Origin: DATBFX01 sp036558305
Lineage (GTDB): Bacteria > Chloroflexota > Chloroflexia > Thermomicrobiales > UBA6265
Direction of reading: 5' to 3'
Assembly: GCA_036558305.1 (NCBI GenBank)
Contig: DATBFX010000450.1
Span: forward strand, 1 to 27,083
DNA: 27,083 bases
Part shown: piece by piece, positions 15,386 to 24,633 of the stretch
How the letters are laid out: each line of letters starts with the position of its first letter
How positions within the stretch are numbered: position 1 is the first letter of the stretch
Notes under the pieces: model-generated
Databases searched by the model: none
The model's input: the letters and a program-made list of their open reading frames with translations, nothing else
Told to the model about the DNA's origin: nothing
Program-made: the position numbers and the translations under genes

Positions 15386-16558
15386 TTACCCCACGGAACC
15401 GCTCTCGCGCGGTACCTCGACGAGTTGGATCGCCACGTTGTCCACGAACTCCAACAGTTCGTCGACGAGCGGCTTCCTCACGAGCCTGCGCCACCCGGCG
15501 ACGGGAGCATGCCCGAGGACGACGGTCGAGGCGTTCACGGCCTGCACCACCGTCGCCAACGCCGGAGCGGTCCGCTCCCCCTCGACGACACGAAGCTCTG
15601 CACCCAGGTCTTCGGCGAGGTCGAGCGCCCGCTTCAGCGCTTTGCGTTGCTTCTCGGGCAGCGATTCGATCCCATCCACCGGTACCACCGCAACCGCGAC
15701 CAACTCTGCACGCAGACCGTCAGCCAGGCGCCAGGCGCGGCGGATCACCTGTCCGATTGCCGGATGGTCGGTCACCAGCACGACGATCCGCTCGGCGGCC
15801 GGCCAGACGTCCTCGATCTCGTGCTCGCGCATGTAGCTTTCGAGCCGCTCGTCGACGCCGGCCGCGGTACTTCGCAGGGCCAGTTCGCGCAACGCCGTCA
15901 GGTTGCCCGCCCGAAAGAAGTTCTGGAGGGCCTGACGCGCCCGTTCCGGCGGGTAGATCTTGCCCTGCTCGAGACGCTCCAACAGCCCCTCGATCGGGAG
16001 GTCGACGAGTTGCACCTCCGTCGCCCCGTCGAGGATCTGGTCGGGAATCGTCTCCCGCACCTCGACACCGGTGATGCTGGCGACGACGTCGTTCAGACTC
16101 TCGAGGTGCTGGATGTTGAGCGTGGCGATGACGTCGATTCCCGCGTTGCGCAGGACCTCGACGTCCTCCCACCGTTTCTGTCGGGCAGACCCGGGCGCAT
16201 TCGTGTGGGCAAGCTCATCCACCAGCACAATCTCTGGCTTCCGCCGCAGGATCGTCTCGGTGTCCATCTCTTCGATCGCGACACCGCGGTAGTCGATCTG
16301 CTGCCGCGGGATCACCTCGAGGTCGCCGATCTGCGCCGCGGTCTCGGCGCGCCCGTGCGTCTCGATGAGCCCGACGACCACGTCGTGGCCACCCGCCTTC
16401 AGCCGCCGCCCCTCTTGCAGCATCGTGTACGTCTTGCCGACCCCCGGCGCTGCACCAAGGTAGACGCGCAACCGCCCCCGACCGCCCTCCTGCGTTCGCA
16501 CCGCGAAGCCGTAGCGACGAAGCAGATCATCGGGATCGGGGCGTTCGGGTTCGCTCAT
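15386..16558 (-). CDS. kdpD: KdpD-type sensor module without histidine kinase domain
   Basis: A 390-aa cytoplasmic protein equal to the N-terminal sensor half of KdpD. The KdpD domain (~30-240) has Walker A GAAPGVGKTYTMLQEGRRLK, Walker B-like PEIVLVDELAHTNAPGS and the family signature RNAGIDVIATLNIQHLESLN. A universal-stress-protein domain follows (~250-390: RIVVLVTDHPAIGQVIRRAW ... STVVLGHAPVAGWRRL). The four transmembrane helices, GAF and kinase domains of full-length KdpD (~890 aa) are absent and the frame closes with its own stop, so this is a short KdpD, not a visible truncation. Such short forms are known in some bacteria, e.g. Anabaena. ATG 16558 starts just before the conserved domain. 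It is the last gene of the kdp cluster. Confidence 0.9.
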   Translation of the reverse strand: MSEPERPDPDDLLRRYGFAVRTQEGGRGRLRVYLGAAPGVGKTYTMLQEGRRLKAGGHDVVVGLIETHGRAETAAQIGDLEVIPRQQIDYRGVAIEEMDTETILRRKPEIVLVDELAHTNAPGSARQKRWEDVEVLRNAGIDVIATLNIQHLESLNDVVASITGVEVRETIPDQILDGATEVQLVDLPIEGLLERLEQGKIYPPERARQALQNFFRAGNLTALRELALRSTAAGVDERLESYMREHEIEDVWPAAERIVVLVTDHPAIGQVIRRAWRLADGLRAELVAVAVVPVDGIESLPEKQRKALKRALDLAEDLGAELRVVEGERTAPALATVVQAVNASTVVLGHAPVAGWRRLVRKPLVDELLEFVDNVAIQLVEVPRESGSVG

Positions 16559-16674
16559 CGAAACCTCGTGTCGTTCTTGACCGCACGTACCGGCCAACCA
16601 TCGTCCGCGTCAGGATACGAGAAGTCGCAGTGGCACCACACGCCGCCTGGGCTCGGACCGGCGGGGCAACAATC

Positions 16675-16702
16675 GGGCCGCTCCGACGGCGCGGAGCGGC
16701 CC
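16675..16702. terminator. hairpin between the kdp transporter genes and kdpD
   Basis: Perfect 11-bp inverted repeat (GGGCCGCTCCG at 16675-16685 with CGGAGCGGCCC at 16692-16702), 6-base loop. It lies between the end of the Lys/Gly mini-ORF and the start of the short kdpD on the minus strand. No T-run follows, so it could attenuate or process the transcript instead of ending it. Confidence 0.4.
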
Positions 16703-16774
16703 ACCCTGGGCTATCTTCGCCGCCGGCGGTGTCGGCGGCTCATTGGAGGCTCGGGTCCGTGGACCCCGGTATGG

Positions 16775-16849
16775 CTACTTCTTGCCCTTCTTCTTGCCCT
16801 TCCCCTTGCCGCCCTTCTTGCCGTTGCCCGTCTTGTTCGCTTTGGCCAC
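16775..16849 (-). CDS. 24-aa Lys/Gly-rich mini-ORF (tentative)
   Basis: A GTG at 16849 has AAGGGG six bases upstream and opens a frame reading VAKANKTGNGKK, GGKGKGKKKGKK, then TAG. Twelve of the 24 residues are Lys and seven are Gly. An ATG at 16867 is also in frame but has no Shine-Dalgarno site. The peptide would be strongly basic, perhaps RNA- or membrane-surface binding, but it is unassigned. It lies between DUF5808 and kdpD on the same strand. The sequence could instead be simple purine-rich DNA. Confidence 0.3.
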   Translation of the reverse strand: MAKANKTGNGKKGGKGKGKKKGKK

Positions 16850-17066
16850 AACTGGCCCCTTTCTCATGACGGCCGGGACACCCCGCGCCACCGCGGTATG
16901 ACACACCATATGGCTGATAATGCCAAGTCATGACGCATGTTGGCCCATACGACGTGATGCTCCTGCATTGATGGCGCATCTTTCGGATGTGGCGTGTCGA
17001 CGGGCGACTGCTTGATCGCTCGTCATGGCACCGGCGATCGACTCAACCCCACGATCAGGAATCGCG

Positions 17067-17258
17067 TCAGCGTTGCCGCAGCAGACGCAGGCGCCGCAAT
17101 AGCGCGTGCAGGTTGATCGTCAATCCCCAGCCGAACGACTTCGGCGTCAGGATGCGGTCGTCGTCGGCATTCCAGGCGCGCGACTTGAACCGCGCCCGCG
17201 TCGGCCGCCGCCAGTCGTAGGGAAATCCCAGAAACGTTCCGGTCTTGCGGTTTCGCAT
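17067..17258 (-). CDS. DUF5808 family small protein in the kdp cluster
   Basis: A 63-aa protein starting at ATG 17258 with GGAGG five bases upstream. Its core (GTFLGFPYDWRRPTRARFKS, then AWNADDDRILTPKSFGWGLT and INLHALLRRL) matches DUF5808, whose hallmarks are 'G.P.DWR.P', 'WNP.D.R...PK.FGWG..IN'. The function of the domain is unknown; it is often found beside or within membrane proteins. The gene starts 28 bases after the stop of the second kdpA, so it is almost surely co-transcribed with it. A competing frame over the same bases (17023-17286) shows no family similarity. Confidence 0.75.
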   Translation of the reverse strand: MRNRKTGTFLGFPYDWRRPTRARFKSRAWNADDDRILTPKSFGWGLTINLHALLRRLRLLRQR

Positions 17259-17286
17259 CGAGGCCTCCTGCACGCTTGGCGCGCAT

Positions 17287-19014
17287 CTACAGCGAGAAGT
17301 GCTCGATGATCGGTCCAAGCGCCAGCACCGGAAAGAACCCCAGACCGACGACGATCAACGCGGTGCCGATCACCACCGAACCGAAGAGCGGCGAATCGGT
17401 CGGGAACGACCCCGGACTGATCGCCCGGCGCGATTGACGGGCCAGATTCCCGGCCAGCGCCAGTGCCGCCACCGCCAGACCGACCCGGCCGAGCAGCATC
17501 GCGATCGCCGTCGAATAGTTATAGAACGGCGTGTTCGCACTGAGCCCCGCGAAGTTCTGCCCGTTGTTGGTGAAGGAGCTGGTGTAGGCGTAAAAGATCT
17601 CGGTCAACCCGTGCGCGCCGCTATTGGTCGTCAAACCGGCCAGCCCGCGGGCAGTGACGAGGGCGAGCGCGGTCGGGATCAAGATCGCGAACGGCGAGAC
17701 CAGGGCGTAGAGCGTGATCAGCCGCGTTTCGTGCGGTCCGAGTCTCTTCCCCAGGTACTCCGGCGTGCGCCCGACCATCAACCCCGAGAGGAAGAGCCCG
17801 AGCAGCGCGACCATCAGGATGCTGTAGAGCCCGGTCCCGAGCCCGCCGAAGATCATCTCCCCAAGCAGCATGTTGACCAGCGGCACCATCCCCCCGAGCG
17901 GGGTGTAGCTGTCGTGCATCGAGTTGTAGGACCCGGTCGCCCCGTCCGACGTGACGACCGCCGTCAAGATCGACCCGCCGACGCCGAACCGCGTCTCCTT
18001 CCCCTCCATGTTCCCGCCCGGCGCGACCCTGCCGGCGATCTCCGCCGACTGGTCGGCGCCGGCCGCGGTCAGGCGGGGGTTGCCGTGCTGCTCGGCCCAC
18101 CCGCCGAGGAGGAGCGCGATGCTGAAGAGGATTGCCATCACCCAGTAGAGGAGCCAACCCTGGCACGGACGTCGCACCATCCGGCCGAAGGTGTTGGTCA
18201 ATGCCGCGGGAACGACCGCGATCGCCAGCATCTCGAAGAAATTGGTGAATGGGGTGGGGTTCTCGAACGGGTGGGCGCCGTTGGCATTGAAGAACCCGCC
18301 GCCGTTTGTCCCGAGGTTCTTGATGAATTCCAATGCCGCGACCGGCCCCTGGGGGATGAGTTGGGTCCCGCCGGCGAGGGTGGTGACTGCCGCGTAGTGG
18401 TTCAGATTCGCCGGCACGCCGCGCCAGACCAGCAGTAGCGCCCCGACGATCGACGCCGGCAGCAACACCCAGAGCGTCGATCGCACAAGATCGACCCAGA
18501 AGTTGCCGAGCGCATCCACGCCCTGCCGGGCAAACCCGCGGATGAACGCGATCCCGACCGCCAGACCCGCCGCGCCGGCCAGGAAGTTTTGCGCGGTCAG
18601 CCCGGCCATCTGGCTGAAGTAGCTCATCGTGATTTCGCCGGCGTAGGCCTGCCAGGTGGTGGACGTCGCGAAGCTGACCGAGGTATTGGTCGCCAGATCG
18701 ACCGTCATCGGCGTCGACGGGTTGACGGTGACGTACCAGGGGAGGTGCTGTTGCAACCGCAAGATCGCGTAGAGGGCGATCGTGCCGAAGGCGCCGAATC
18801 GGACGAAGGCGGCCGCGTACCGCTTCCAGTCCATTTCCTGGGTGGGATCGACCCCACAGACGCGGTAGATCGCGCGCTCGACGGGTCGGAGGAGGGGATC
18901 GAGAAGGGTTCGCTCGCCGGTAAAGACTCGGGTCAGGTAGCCGCCGACGGGTTTGACGAGGAGGGTGACGACGAGGAGGAAGAGGGCGTACTGCAGGATA
19001 CGCGGCCAGGTCAT
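17287..19014 (-). CDS. kdpA: second, divergent KdpA potassium-binding subunit
   Basis: A 575-aa membrane protein of the KdpA family, which forms the K+ selectivity pore of the KdpFABC ATPase. About ten hydrophobic helices and the family landmarks are present: PVERAIYRVCGVDPTQEMDW (~44-63), NGGGFFNANGAHPFENPTP, GGNMEGKETRFG, GLMVGRTPEYLGKRLG and a C-terminal ALGPIIEHFSL. Its pore loops differ from those of the first copy and of E. coli: ATSTTWQAY (116-124) instead of TNTNWQSY, DGATGSYNSMHDS instead of SCGAVNAMHDS, and NNGQNFAG instead of NNGSAFAG; the second loop TNGGGFFN is unchanged. This pattern belongs to a KdpA lineage I know from other bacteria. ATG 19014 matches the usual N-terminus. 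It lies after kdpC, separated by a strong hairpin. Confidence 0.9.
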   Translation of the reverse strand: MTWPRILQYALFLLVVTLLVKPVGGYLTRVFTGERTLLDPLLRPVERAIYRVCGVDPTQEMDWKRYAAAFVRFGAFGTIALYAILRLQQHLPWYVTVNPSTPMTVDLATNTSVSFATSTTWQAYAGEITMSYFSQMAGLTAQNFLAGAAGLAVGIAFIRGFARQGVDALGNFWVDLVRSTLWVLLPASIVGALLLVWRGVPANLNHYAAVTTLAGGTQLIPQGPVAALEFIKNLGTNGGGFFNANGAHPFENPTPFTNFFEMLAIAVVPAALTNTFGRMVRRPCQGWLLYWVMAILFSIALLLGGWAEQHGNPRLTAAGADQSAEIAGRVAPGGNMEGKETRFGVGGSILTAVVTSDGATGSYNSMHDSYTPLGGMVPLVNMLLGEMIFGGLGTGLYSILMVALLGLFLSGLMVGRTPEYLGKRLGPHETRLITLYALVSPFAILIPTALALVTARGLAGLTTNSGAHGLTEIFYAYTSSFTNNGQNFAGLSANTPFYNYSTAIAMLLGRVGLAVAALALAGNLARQSRRAISPGSFPTDSPLFGSVVIGTALIVVGLGFFPVLALGPIIEHFSL

Positions 19015-19037
19015 GGTCGGTGCGCTCCTACGAACAA

Positions 19038-19093
19038 CCCTCACCCCCTGACCCCCTCTCCCGCGGTCGGGAGAGGGGGTCAGGGGGTGAGGG
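19038..19093. repeat. 25-bp perfect inverted repeat between kdpC and the second kdpA
   Basis: CCCTCACCCCCTGACCCCCT followed by CTCCC (19038-19062) pairs perfectly with 19069-19093 around a GCGGTC loop. The right arm begins directly before the stop of kdpC, so the stem occupies most of the gap to the second kdpA. Elements of this composition (CCCTCACCCCC ... GGGGGTGAGGG) are, from memory, dispersed REP-like repeats in many genomes. In the transcript it could stabilise the upstream kdpFABC mRNA or reduce read-through into the second kdpA. Confidence 0.85.
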
Positions 19094-19095
19094 CC

Positions 19096-19767
19096 CTATG
19101 CGCCCGGCGTGGCTGCCGGGGAGGCCTCTGGAGAGGCCGCCGGAGTGGCCGCGGGCGCCGCCGGCATCGGCTTCAGGTCGTCCAGCGCCAGGTTCAGCTT
19201 CAGGACGTTGACGCGCGGCTCGCCCATGAAACCGAGGGTCCGCCCTTCGGTGTACTTCTTGACCAGATCGCGCACCTGATCCTGGCTCAGACCACGCTGC
19301 TGCGCGACCCGATTGACCTGAATCTCGGCCGAGGCCGGGCTGATCGCCGGATCGACACCGCTGCCGGAGGCGGTCACGAGGTCGACCGGGATCTCCGCGT
19401 CCGGCGCCAACCCATTCTCCTCGCGGATGATCGCCACGTCCGCGGTCACCCGATCGATCAGCAACTGGTTGGTCGGACCGTAGTTCGACCCGGACGAGGT
19501 CAGGATGCCGGTGGCGGTATCGTCGAATGCGGCCGAAGGTCGCCCGCGAAAATAGCCAGGCAGCGTCTTCCCGGTGTCCGCGTCGACGAAACTCTGACCG
19601 ATCAGCTCGGACCCGATCACCCGACCGTTCCGCTTGATCAGCGACCCGTCCGCCTTGTCCGGGAAGATCACCTGCGCGATCCCCGTCATCGCCAGCGGAT
19701 AGGCGATCCCCGTCAGCACCATCAGCACGACCGTGATCAGCACCGCGGTCCTCATTTGTGCAAGCAT
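19096..19767 (-). CDS. kdpC: potassium-transporting ATPase subunit KdpC
   Basis: A 223-aa inner-membrane subunit that assembles with KdpB and may raise its ATP affinity. One N-terminal transmembrane helix (VLITVVLMVLTGIAYPLAMT, ~9-28) is followed by the typical extracytoplasmic motifs: GSELIGQSFVD, YFRGRPSA, SSGSNYGPTN, PVDLVTASGSGVDPAISPAS and the C-terminal GEPRVNVLKLNLALD. The last ~25 residues are an Ala/Pro/Ser tail not typical of KdpC (usually ~190-200 aa). ATG 19767 has AAGGA eight bases upstream. It follows kdpB after a 130-base gap filled with heptanucleotide repeats, which is unusually long for kdpB-kdpC. Confidence 0.93.
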   Translation of the reverse strand: MLAQMRTAVLITVVLMVLTGIAYPLAMTGIAQVIFPDKADGSLIKRNGRVIGSELIGQSFVDADTGKTLPGYFRGRPSAAFDDTATGILTSSGSNYGPTNQLLIDRVTADVAIIREENGLAPDAEIPVDLVTASGSGVDPAISPASAEIQVNRVAQQRGLSQDQVRDLVKKYTEGRTLGFMGEPRVNVLKLNLALDDLKPMPAAPAATPAASPEASPAATPGA

Positions 19768-19785
19768 CGTTCTTGTCCTTCAGGT

Positions 19786-19894
19786 ACGAGCTTCGAGCTC
19801 TAGGTTGTGACGTGGGCTGCGTTCGCCCTGAACCGCGTCGTTCCGTAGGAACGAGCCTCAAGATCGTAGCTCGAAGCTCGAAGCTCGAAGCTCG
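19786..19894. repeat. heptanucleotide repeats between kdpB and kdpC
   Basis: Within the 130-base kdpB-kdpC gap, GCTCGAA is repeated 3.7 times in tandem (19869-19894), and a related pair ACGAGCT-TCGAGCT occurs at 19786-19799. The two blocks are inverted relative to each other in sense (AGCTCGAAGCTCG versus CGAGCTTCGAGCT), so they can pair in RNA. Between them is a shorter inverted repeat (CGTTCC..GGAACG). Confidence 0.8.
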
Positions 19895-19897
19895 CCG

Positions 19898-22018
<2,121 letters not shown>

Positions 22019-22172
22019 CGTTTCCTTGTCGACCTGCGTCGGGGCCATGACCGGCCGCGCCCCTTTTGATTGAGTAACGTTCCTATCCATTGTCCTACCC
22101 ACCGCCCTGAGCGCCATCAACGGCGCCGTTGCTACCAGCCACCGACGATCGGACGATCTCCGCCGATCGCGC

Positions 22173-23909
22173 TCACGGACTGAAGGTGACTCCGTGGTGC
22201 ATCTGGACGTGTTCGATGATCGGTCCCAGGCTGTAGACCGGAAAGAAGACGAGCGCGGCCTCGATGATCACGACGCCGATCAGCAGGCTGATCCAGAGCG
22301 GACCCGTCGTCGGGAACGTACCAGCGGTCACCGGCAACCGCTTCTTCGCCGCCAGCGAACCGGCCAGAGCCATCACCGGGATGATGATCAGGAAGCGACC
22401 GATCAGCATGTCGAAGCCGAGCGTGACGTTGTAGTAGGGCACGTTGGCGCTGATCCCGGCGAAGGCCGAGCCGTTGTTTCCCGCGCCCGACGTGTAGGCG
22501 TAGAGGATCTCCGACAGGCCGTGCGGTCCCGGATTCCAGATACTCGCCAGCCCCTTGTCGGTCACCACTGCCGCCGCAGTGAAACCGAGGATGATCAGCG
22601 GCAAGACGAGCAGGGCGAGCATCGCCATCTTGATGTCGAATGCCTGGATCTTCTTGCCGATGTATTCCGGCGTCCGTCCGACCATCAGGCCGGCGATGAA
22701 CATCGCGATCACGGCGAAGACGAGCATGCCGTACATGCCGCTGCCGACACCGCCGAAGATCACCTCGCCGAGTCCGATGTCGGCCAGCGGGATCAACCCG
22801 GCCAGCGGCACGAACGAATCGTGCATCGCGTTGACGGCGCCGCAGGAGGTGTCGGTCGTAACCGTCGCCCAGAGGGTCGAGAGGGTGATCCCGAAGCGGG
22901 ATTCCTTGCCCTCCATGTTGCCGCCGGGCAGGCTCTTGCCGGCGATCTCCGTGCTCTGGCTGGCCCCCGCCGTCGTCAGGAGCGGGTTGCCATTCTGCTC
23001 GACAGTGGTCGAGACGATCACTCCGACGAAGAAGAGGATGCTCATCGCCGTGAAGATCGCCCAGCCCTGCTTGGTGTGGCCGACGAACTTGCCGAAGGTG
23101 TAGGTCAACCCGGCCGGGATGCTGAAGATCGCGACCAGTTCGATCAGGTTGGTCAAGGGAGTCGGATTCTCGAAGGGGTGCGCGGAGTTCGAATTGAAGA
23201 ACCCTCCGCCGTTCGTGCCGAGTTCCTTGATGATCTCCTGGGACGCCACCGGTCCCTGCGCGATCAACTGCGTTGCCCCGGCAAGCGTCGTCGCGCTCGT
23301 GTAGTCGTCCAGGTTCTGCGGCACGCCGCGTGAGACGAGGACGAGGGTACCGACGACGCAGATCGGCAGCAGCAAGTAGAGCGTGCAGCGGGTGAGATCG
23401 ACCCAGAAGTTGCCGACCTCGCTCACCGAGCGCCGCGCGAACCCGCGGATCAAGACGATGGCAATCGCGATGCCGTACGCGGCCGACATGAAGTTGTGGG
23501 TGGCCAGCGCGAACATCTGCGAGAAGTAACTCATCGTGATTTCGGGGTAGTAGCTCTGCCAGTTCGTGTTCGTCGTGAACGAGACCGCCGTGTTGAACGC
23601 CAGTCTCGGTTCGACGTTCGCCAGGTCCTGCGGGTTGAACGGCAACCCGCGCTGCACCCGCATCACGAGGTAGCTGACCAGGAGACTGATCGCGCTGAAC
23701 AGGACGATCGCGACCGTGTAGGTCGTCCAGCGCATCTCCTGCTCTTCGTTCACCCCGGTCACCCGGTAGATCCCGCGCTCCACCGGCCGCAACACGGGCG
23801 AGAGAAACGTCCGCTCGCCCGCGAAGATCTTGTACATGTAGAGCCCGAGCGGTTTGGTGAGCGCCAGGATGATCAGGAAGAAAACGAGATCTTGGATGAC
23901 TGCATTCAC
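22173..23909 (-). CDS. kdpA: KdpA potassium-binding subunit (canonical copy)
   Basis: A 578-aa membrane protein, the pore-forming K+-selective subunit of KdpFABC. All four pore loops have the E. coli-like sequence: TNTNWQSY (113-120), TNGGGFFNSNSAHPFENPTP, TSCGAVNAMHDSF and NNGSAFAGISAN. Further landmarks are TFLSPVLRPVERGIYRVTGV near the N-terminus, NMEGKESRFG, GLMVGRTPEYIGKK and YSLGPIIEHVQM at the end. The start is GTG 23909, with GGGGAG eight bases upstream. kdpF precedes it by 100 bases and kdpB follows after about 150. Identity with the second copy is clear over the full length, but loops 1, 3 and 4 differ, which points to ancient divergence and not a recent duplication. Confidence 0.96.
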   Translation of the reverse strand: MNAVIQDLVFFLIILALTKPLGLYMYKIFAGERTFLSPVLRPVERGIYRVTGVNEEQEMRWTTYTVAIVLFSAISLLVSYLVMRVQRGLPFNPQDLANVEPRLAFNTAVSFTTNTNWQSYYPEITMSYFSQMFALATHNFMSAAYGIAIAIVLIRGFARRSVSEVGNFWVDLTRCTLYLLLPICVVGTLVLVSRGVPQNLDDYTSATTLAGATQLIAQGPVASQEIIKELGTNGGGFFNSNSAHPFENPTPLTNLIELVAIFSIPAGLTYTFGKFVGHTKQGWAIFTAMSILFFVGVIVSTTVEQNGNPLLTTAGASQSTEIAGKSLPGGNMEGKESRFGITLSTLWATVTTDTSCGAVNAMHDSFVPLAGLIPLADIGLGEVIFGGVGSGMYGMLVFAVIAMFIAGLMVGRTPEYIGKKIQAFDIKMAMLALLVLPLIILGFTAAAVVTDKGLASIWNPGPHGLSEILYAYTSGAGNNGSAFAGISANVPYYNVTLGFDMLIGRFLIIIPVMALAGSLAAKKRLPVTAGTFPTTGPLWISLLIGVVIIEAALVFFPVYSLGPIIEHVQMHHGVTFSP

Positions 23910-24009
23910 GTTACTTACTCCCCGTCCGTCCCCGGCGTGACGCGTGCGATGCCCCTGCGAACTCGGGCCGGGGCATCGGGCACAAGGAACCGGCAGCGCG
24001 AAACGACGA

Positions 24010-24099
24010 CTAGAATCGCTCGGGTCGCAGCAAGGCGAAGGCCAGGAAGATCAGCAGCCCGACCGCGATCAAACCCGAAACCGCCTCTCCGGTACTCAT
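24010..24099 (-). CDS. kdpF: KdpF small membrane subunit
   Basis: A 29-aa single-span peptide: MSTGEAVSGLIAVGLL then IFLAFALLRPERF. The hydrophobic helix and the ending LLRPERF are the hallmarks of KdpF, a lipid-like stabiliser of the KdpABC complex. GGAGGG lies ten bases before the ATG. It precedes the canonical kdpA, as usual for kdpFABC operons. No second kdpF accompanies the divergent kdpA. Confidence 0.92.
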   Translation of the reverse strand: MSTGEAVSGLIAVGLLIFLAFALLRPERF

Positions 24100-24126
24100 C
24101 GGAAACGATCCCTCCAGGCAACGGCC

Positions 24127-24210
24127 TTACAGCCGTTCGCAACCCCGCACGTACGCAAGGCAACCGATGAAGAACCCGACAACGAACACGACCATCCAGA
24201 CGTCGGTCAT
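24127..24210 (-). CDS. 27-aa membrane peptide upstream of kdpF
   Basis: The ATG at 24210 (AAGGA ten bases upstream) opens MTDVWMVVFVVGFFIGC, LAYVRGCERL, then TAA. It forms one transmembrane helix followed by a short basic YVRGCERL tail. Peptides with a helix and a 'YVR.C.R' ending directly before kdpF occur, from memory, in several other bacterial kdp operons, usually annotated only as hypothetical. The gap to kdpF is 27 bases. It may be an extra small subunit or regulator of the Kdp complex; function unproven. Confidence 0.65.
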   Translation of the reverse strand: MTDVWMVVFVVGFFIGCLAYVRGCERL

Positions 24211-24258
24211 GCCGATCGCTATCCTTTCCGCCTCACCGCCTCCGAGGCTCGATGAAAA

Positions 24259-24615
24259 TCAGCTCAACTGTATCTGTTGCGAATTGCAACCGCATGGGTG
24301 TCCGTCACTCTGACGTGACAACACCGCGACAGGTACGGCGACCGGGGTGGAGCGCCACGGCGCCCACCACGGGCACGCGGAGGGCTGACCGGCGCGAAGG
24401 GAAATGACCGTCGAATTCGTCGCGGCGGTGTGCAGCCAGCGCATCATCGCTCCTGCCCACAACTCAAACGTGCGTTGCCGCCGACGTCCGCGCGATTGCC
24501 GATCGATCCGTGCGGGGAATGCGTCTGCACTATGGGCGCCGGCCGGAGATTGTAAAGTCGCCTCGTCGTCGGCAAACGAGAGTAGGATTTCCTGGTACAT
24601 CCCCGTGTAGTCCAT
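24259..24615 (-). CDS. hypothetical protein upstream of the kdp genes
   Basis: A 118-aa frame that starts at ATG 24615 with GGAAAGAG just upstream, 18 bases after the stop of the previous hypothetical gene. Residues 1-66 look protein-like (MDYTGMYQEILLSFADDEAT ... ELWAGAMMRWLHTAATNST), while the C-terminal third is Pro/Trp/Ser-rich and less convincing. I do not recognise a family. Its 3' end covers the area where the kdp promoter would be expected, so either it is real and co-transcribed, or the C-terminal part is non-coding. Confidence 0.4.
   Translation of the reverse strand: MDYTGMYQEILLSFADDEATLQSPAGAHSADAFPARIDRQSRGRRRQRTFELWAGAMMRWLHTAATNSTVISLRAGQPSACPWWAPWRSTPVAVPVAVLSRQSDGHPCGCNSQQIQLS
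24276..24290. promoter_or_regulatory. short inverted repeat upstream of the kdp operon
   Basis: GTTGC-GAATT-GCAAC: two 5-base arms around an AT-rich centre, about 65-80 bases before the first kdp-operon peptide, in the most AT-rich stretch of the area. It is a plausible operator (for KdpE or another regulator), but a match to a known KdpE site was not seen. Confidence 0.25.
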
Positions 24616-24633
24616 CTCTTTCCGCCCCCGGCC

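Noticed and set aside
15290..16933. A 547-codon plus-strand frame opposite the KdpD-like gene.
   Set aside because: Antisense to a gene with clear Walker motifs; composition is typical of a shadow frame.
16740..16979. A 79-aa minus-strand frame covering the Lys/Gly mini-ORF in another frame.
   Set aside because: Gln/Glu/Gly-rich translation of the same purine tract, no Shine-Dalgarno site and no similarity.
17023..17286. An 87-aa minus-strand frame overlapping the DUF5808 gene.
   Set aside because: The DUF5808 frame has the conserved motif and a strong ribosome site; this one has neither.
22194..23333. A 379-codon plus-strand frame opposite the first kdpA.
   Set aside because: Very hydrophilic shadow of a membrane-protein gene with no family match.
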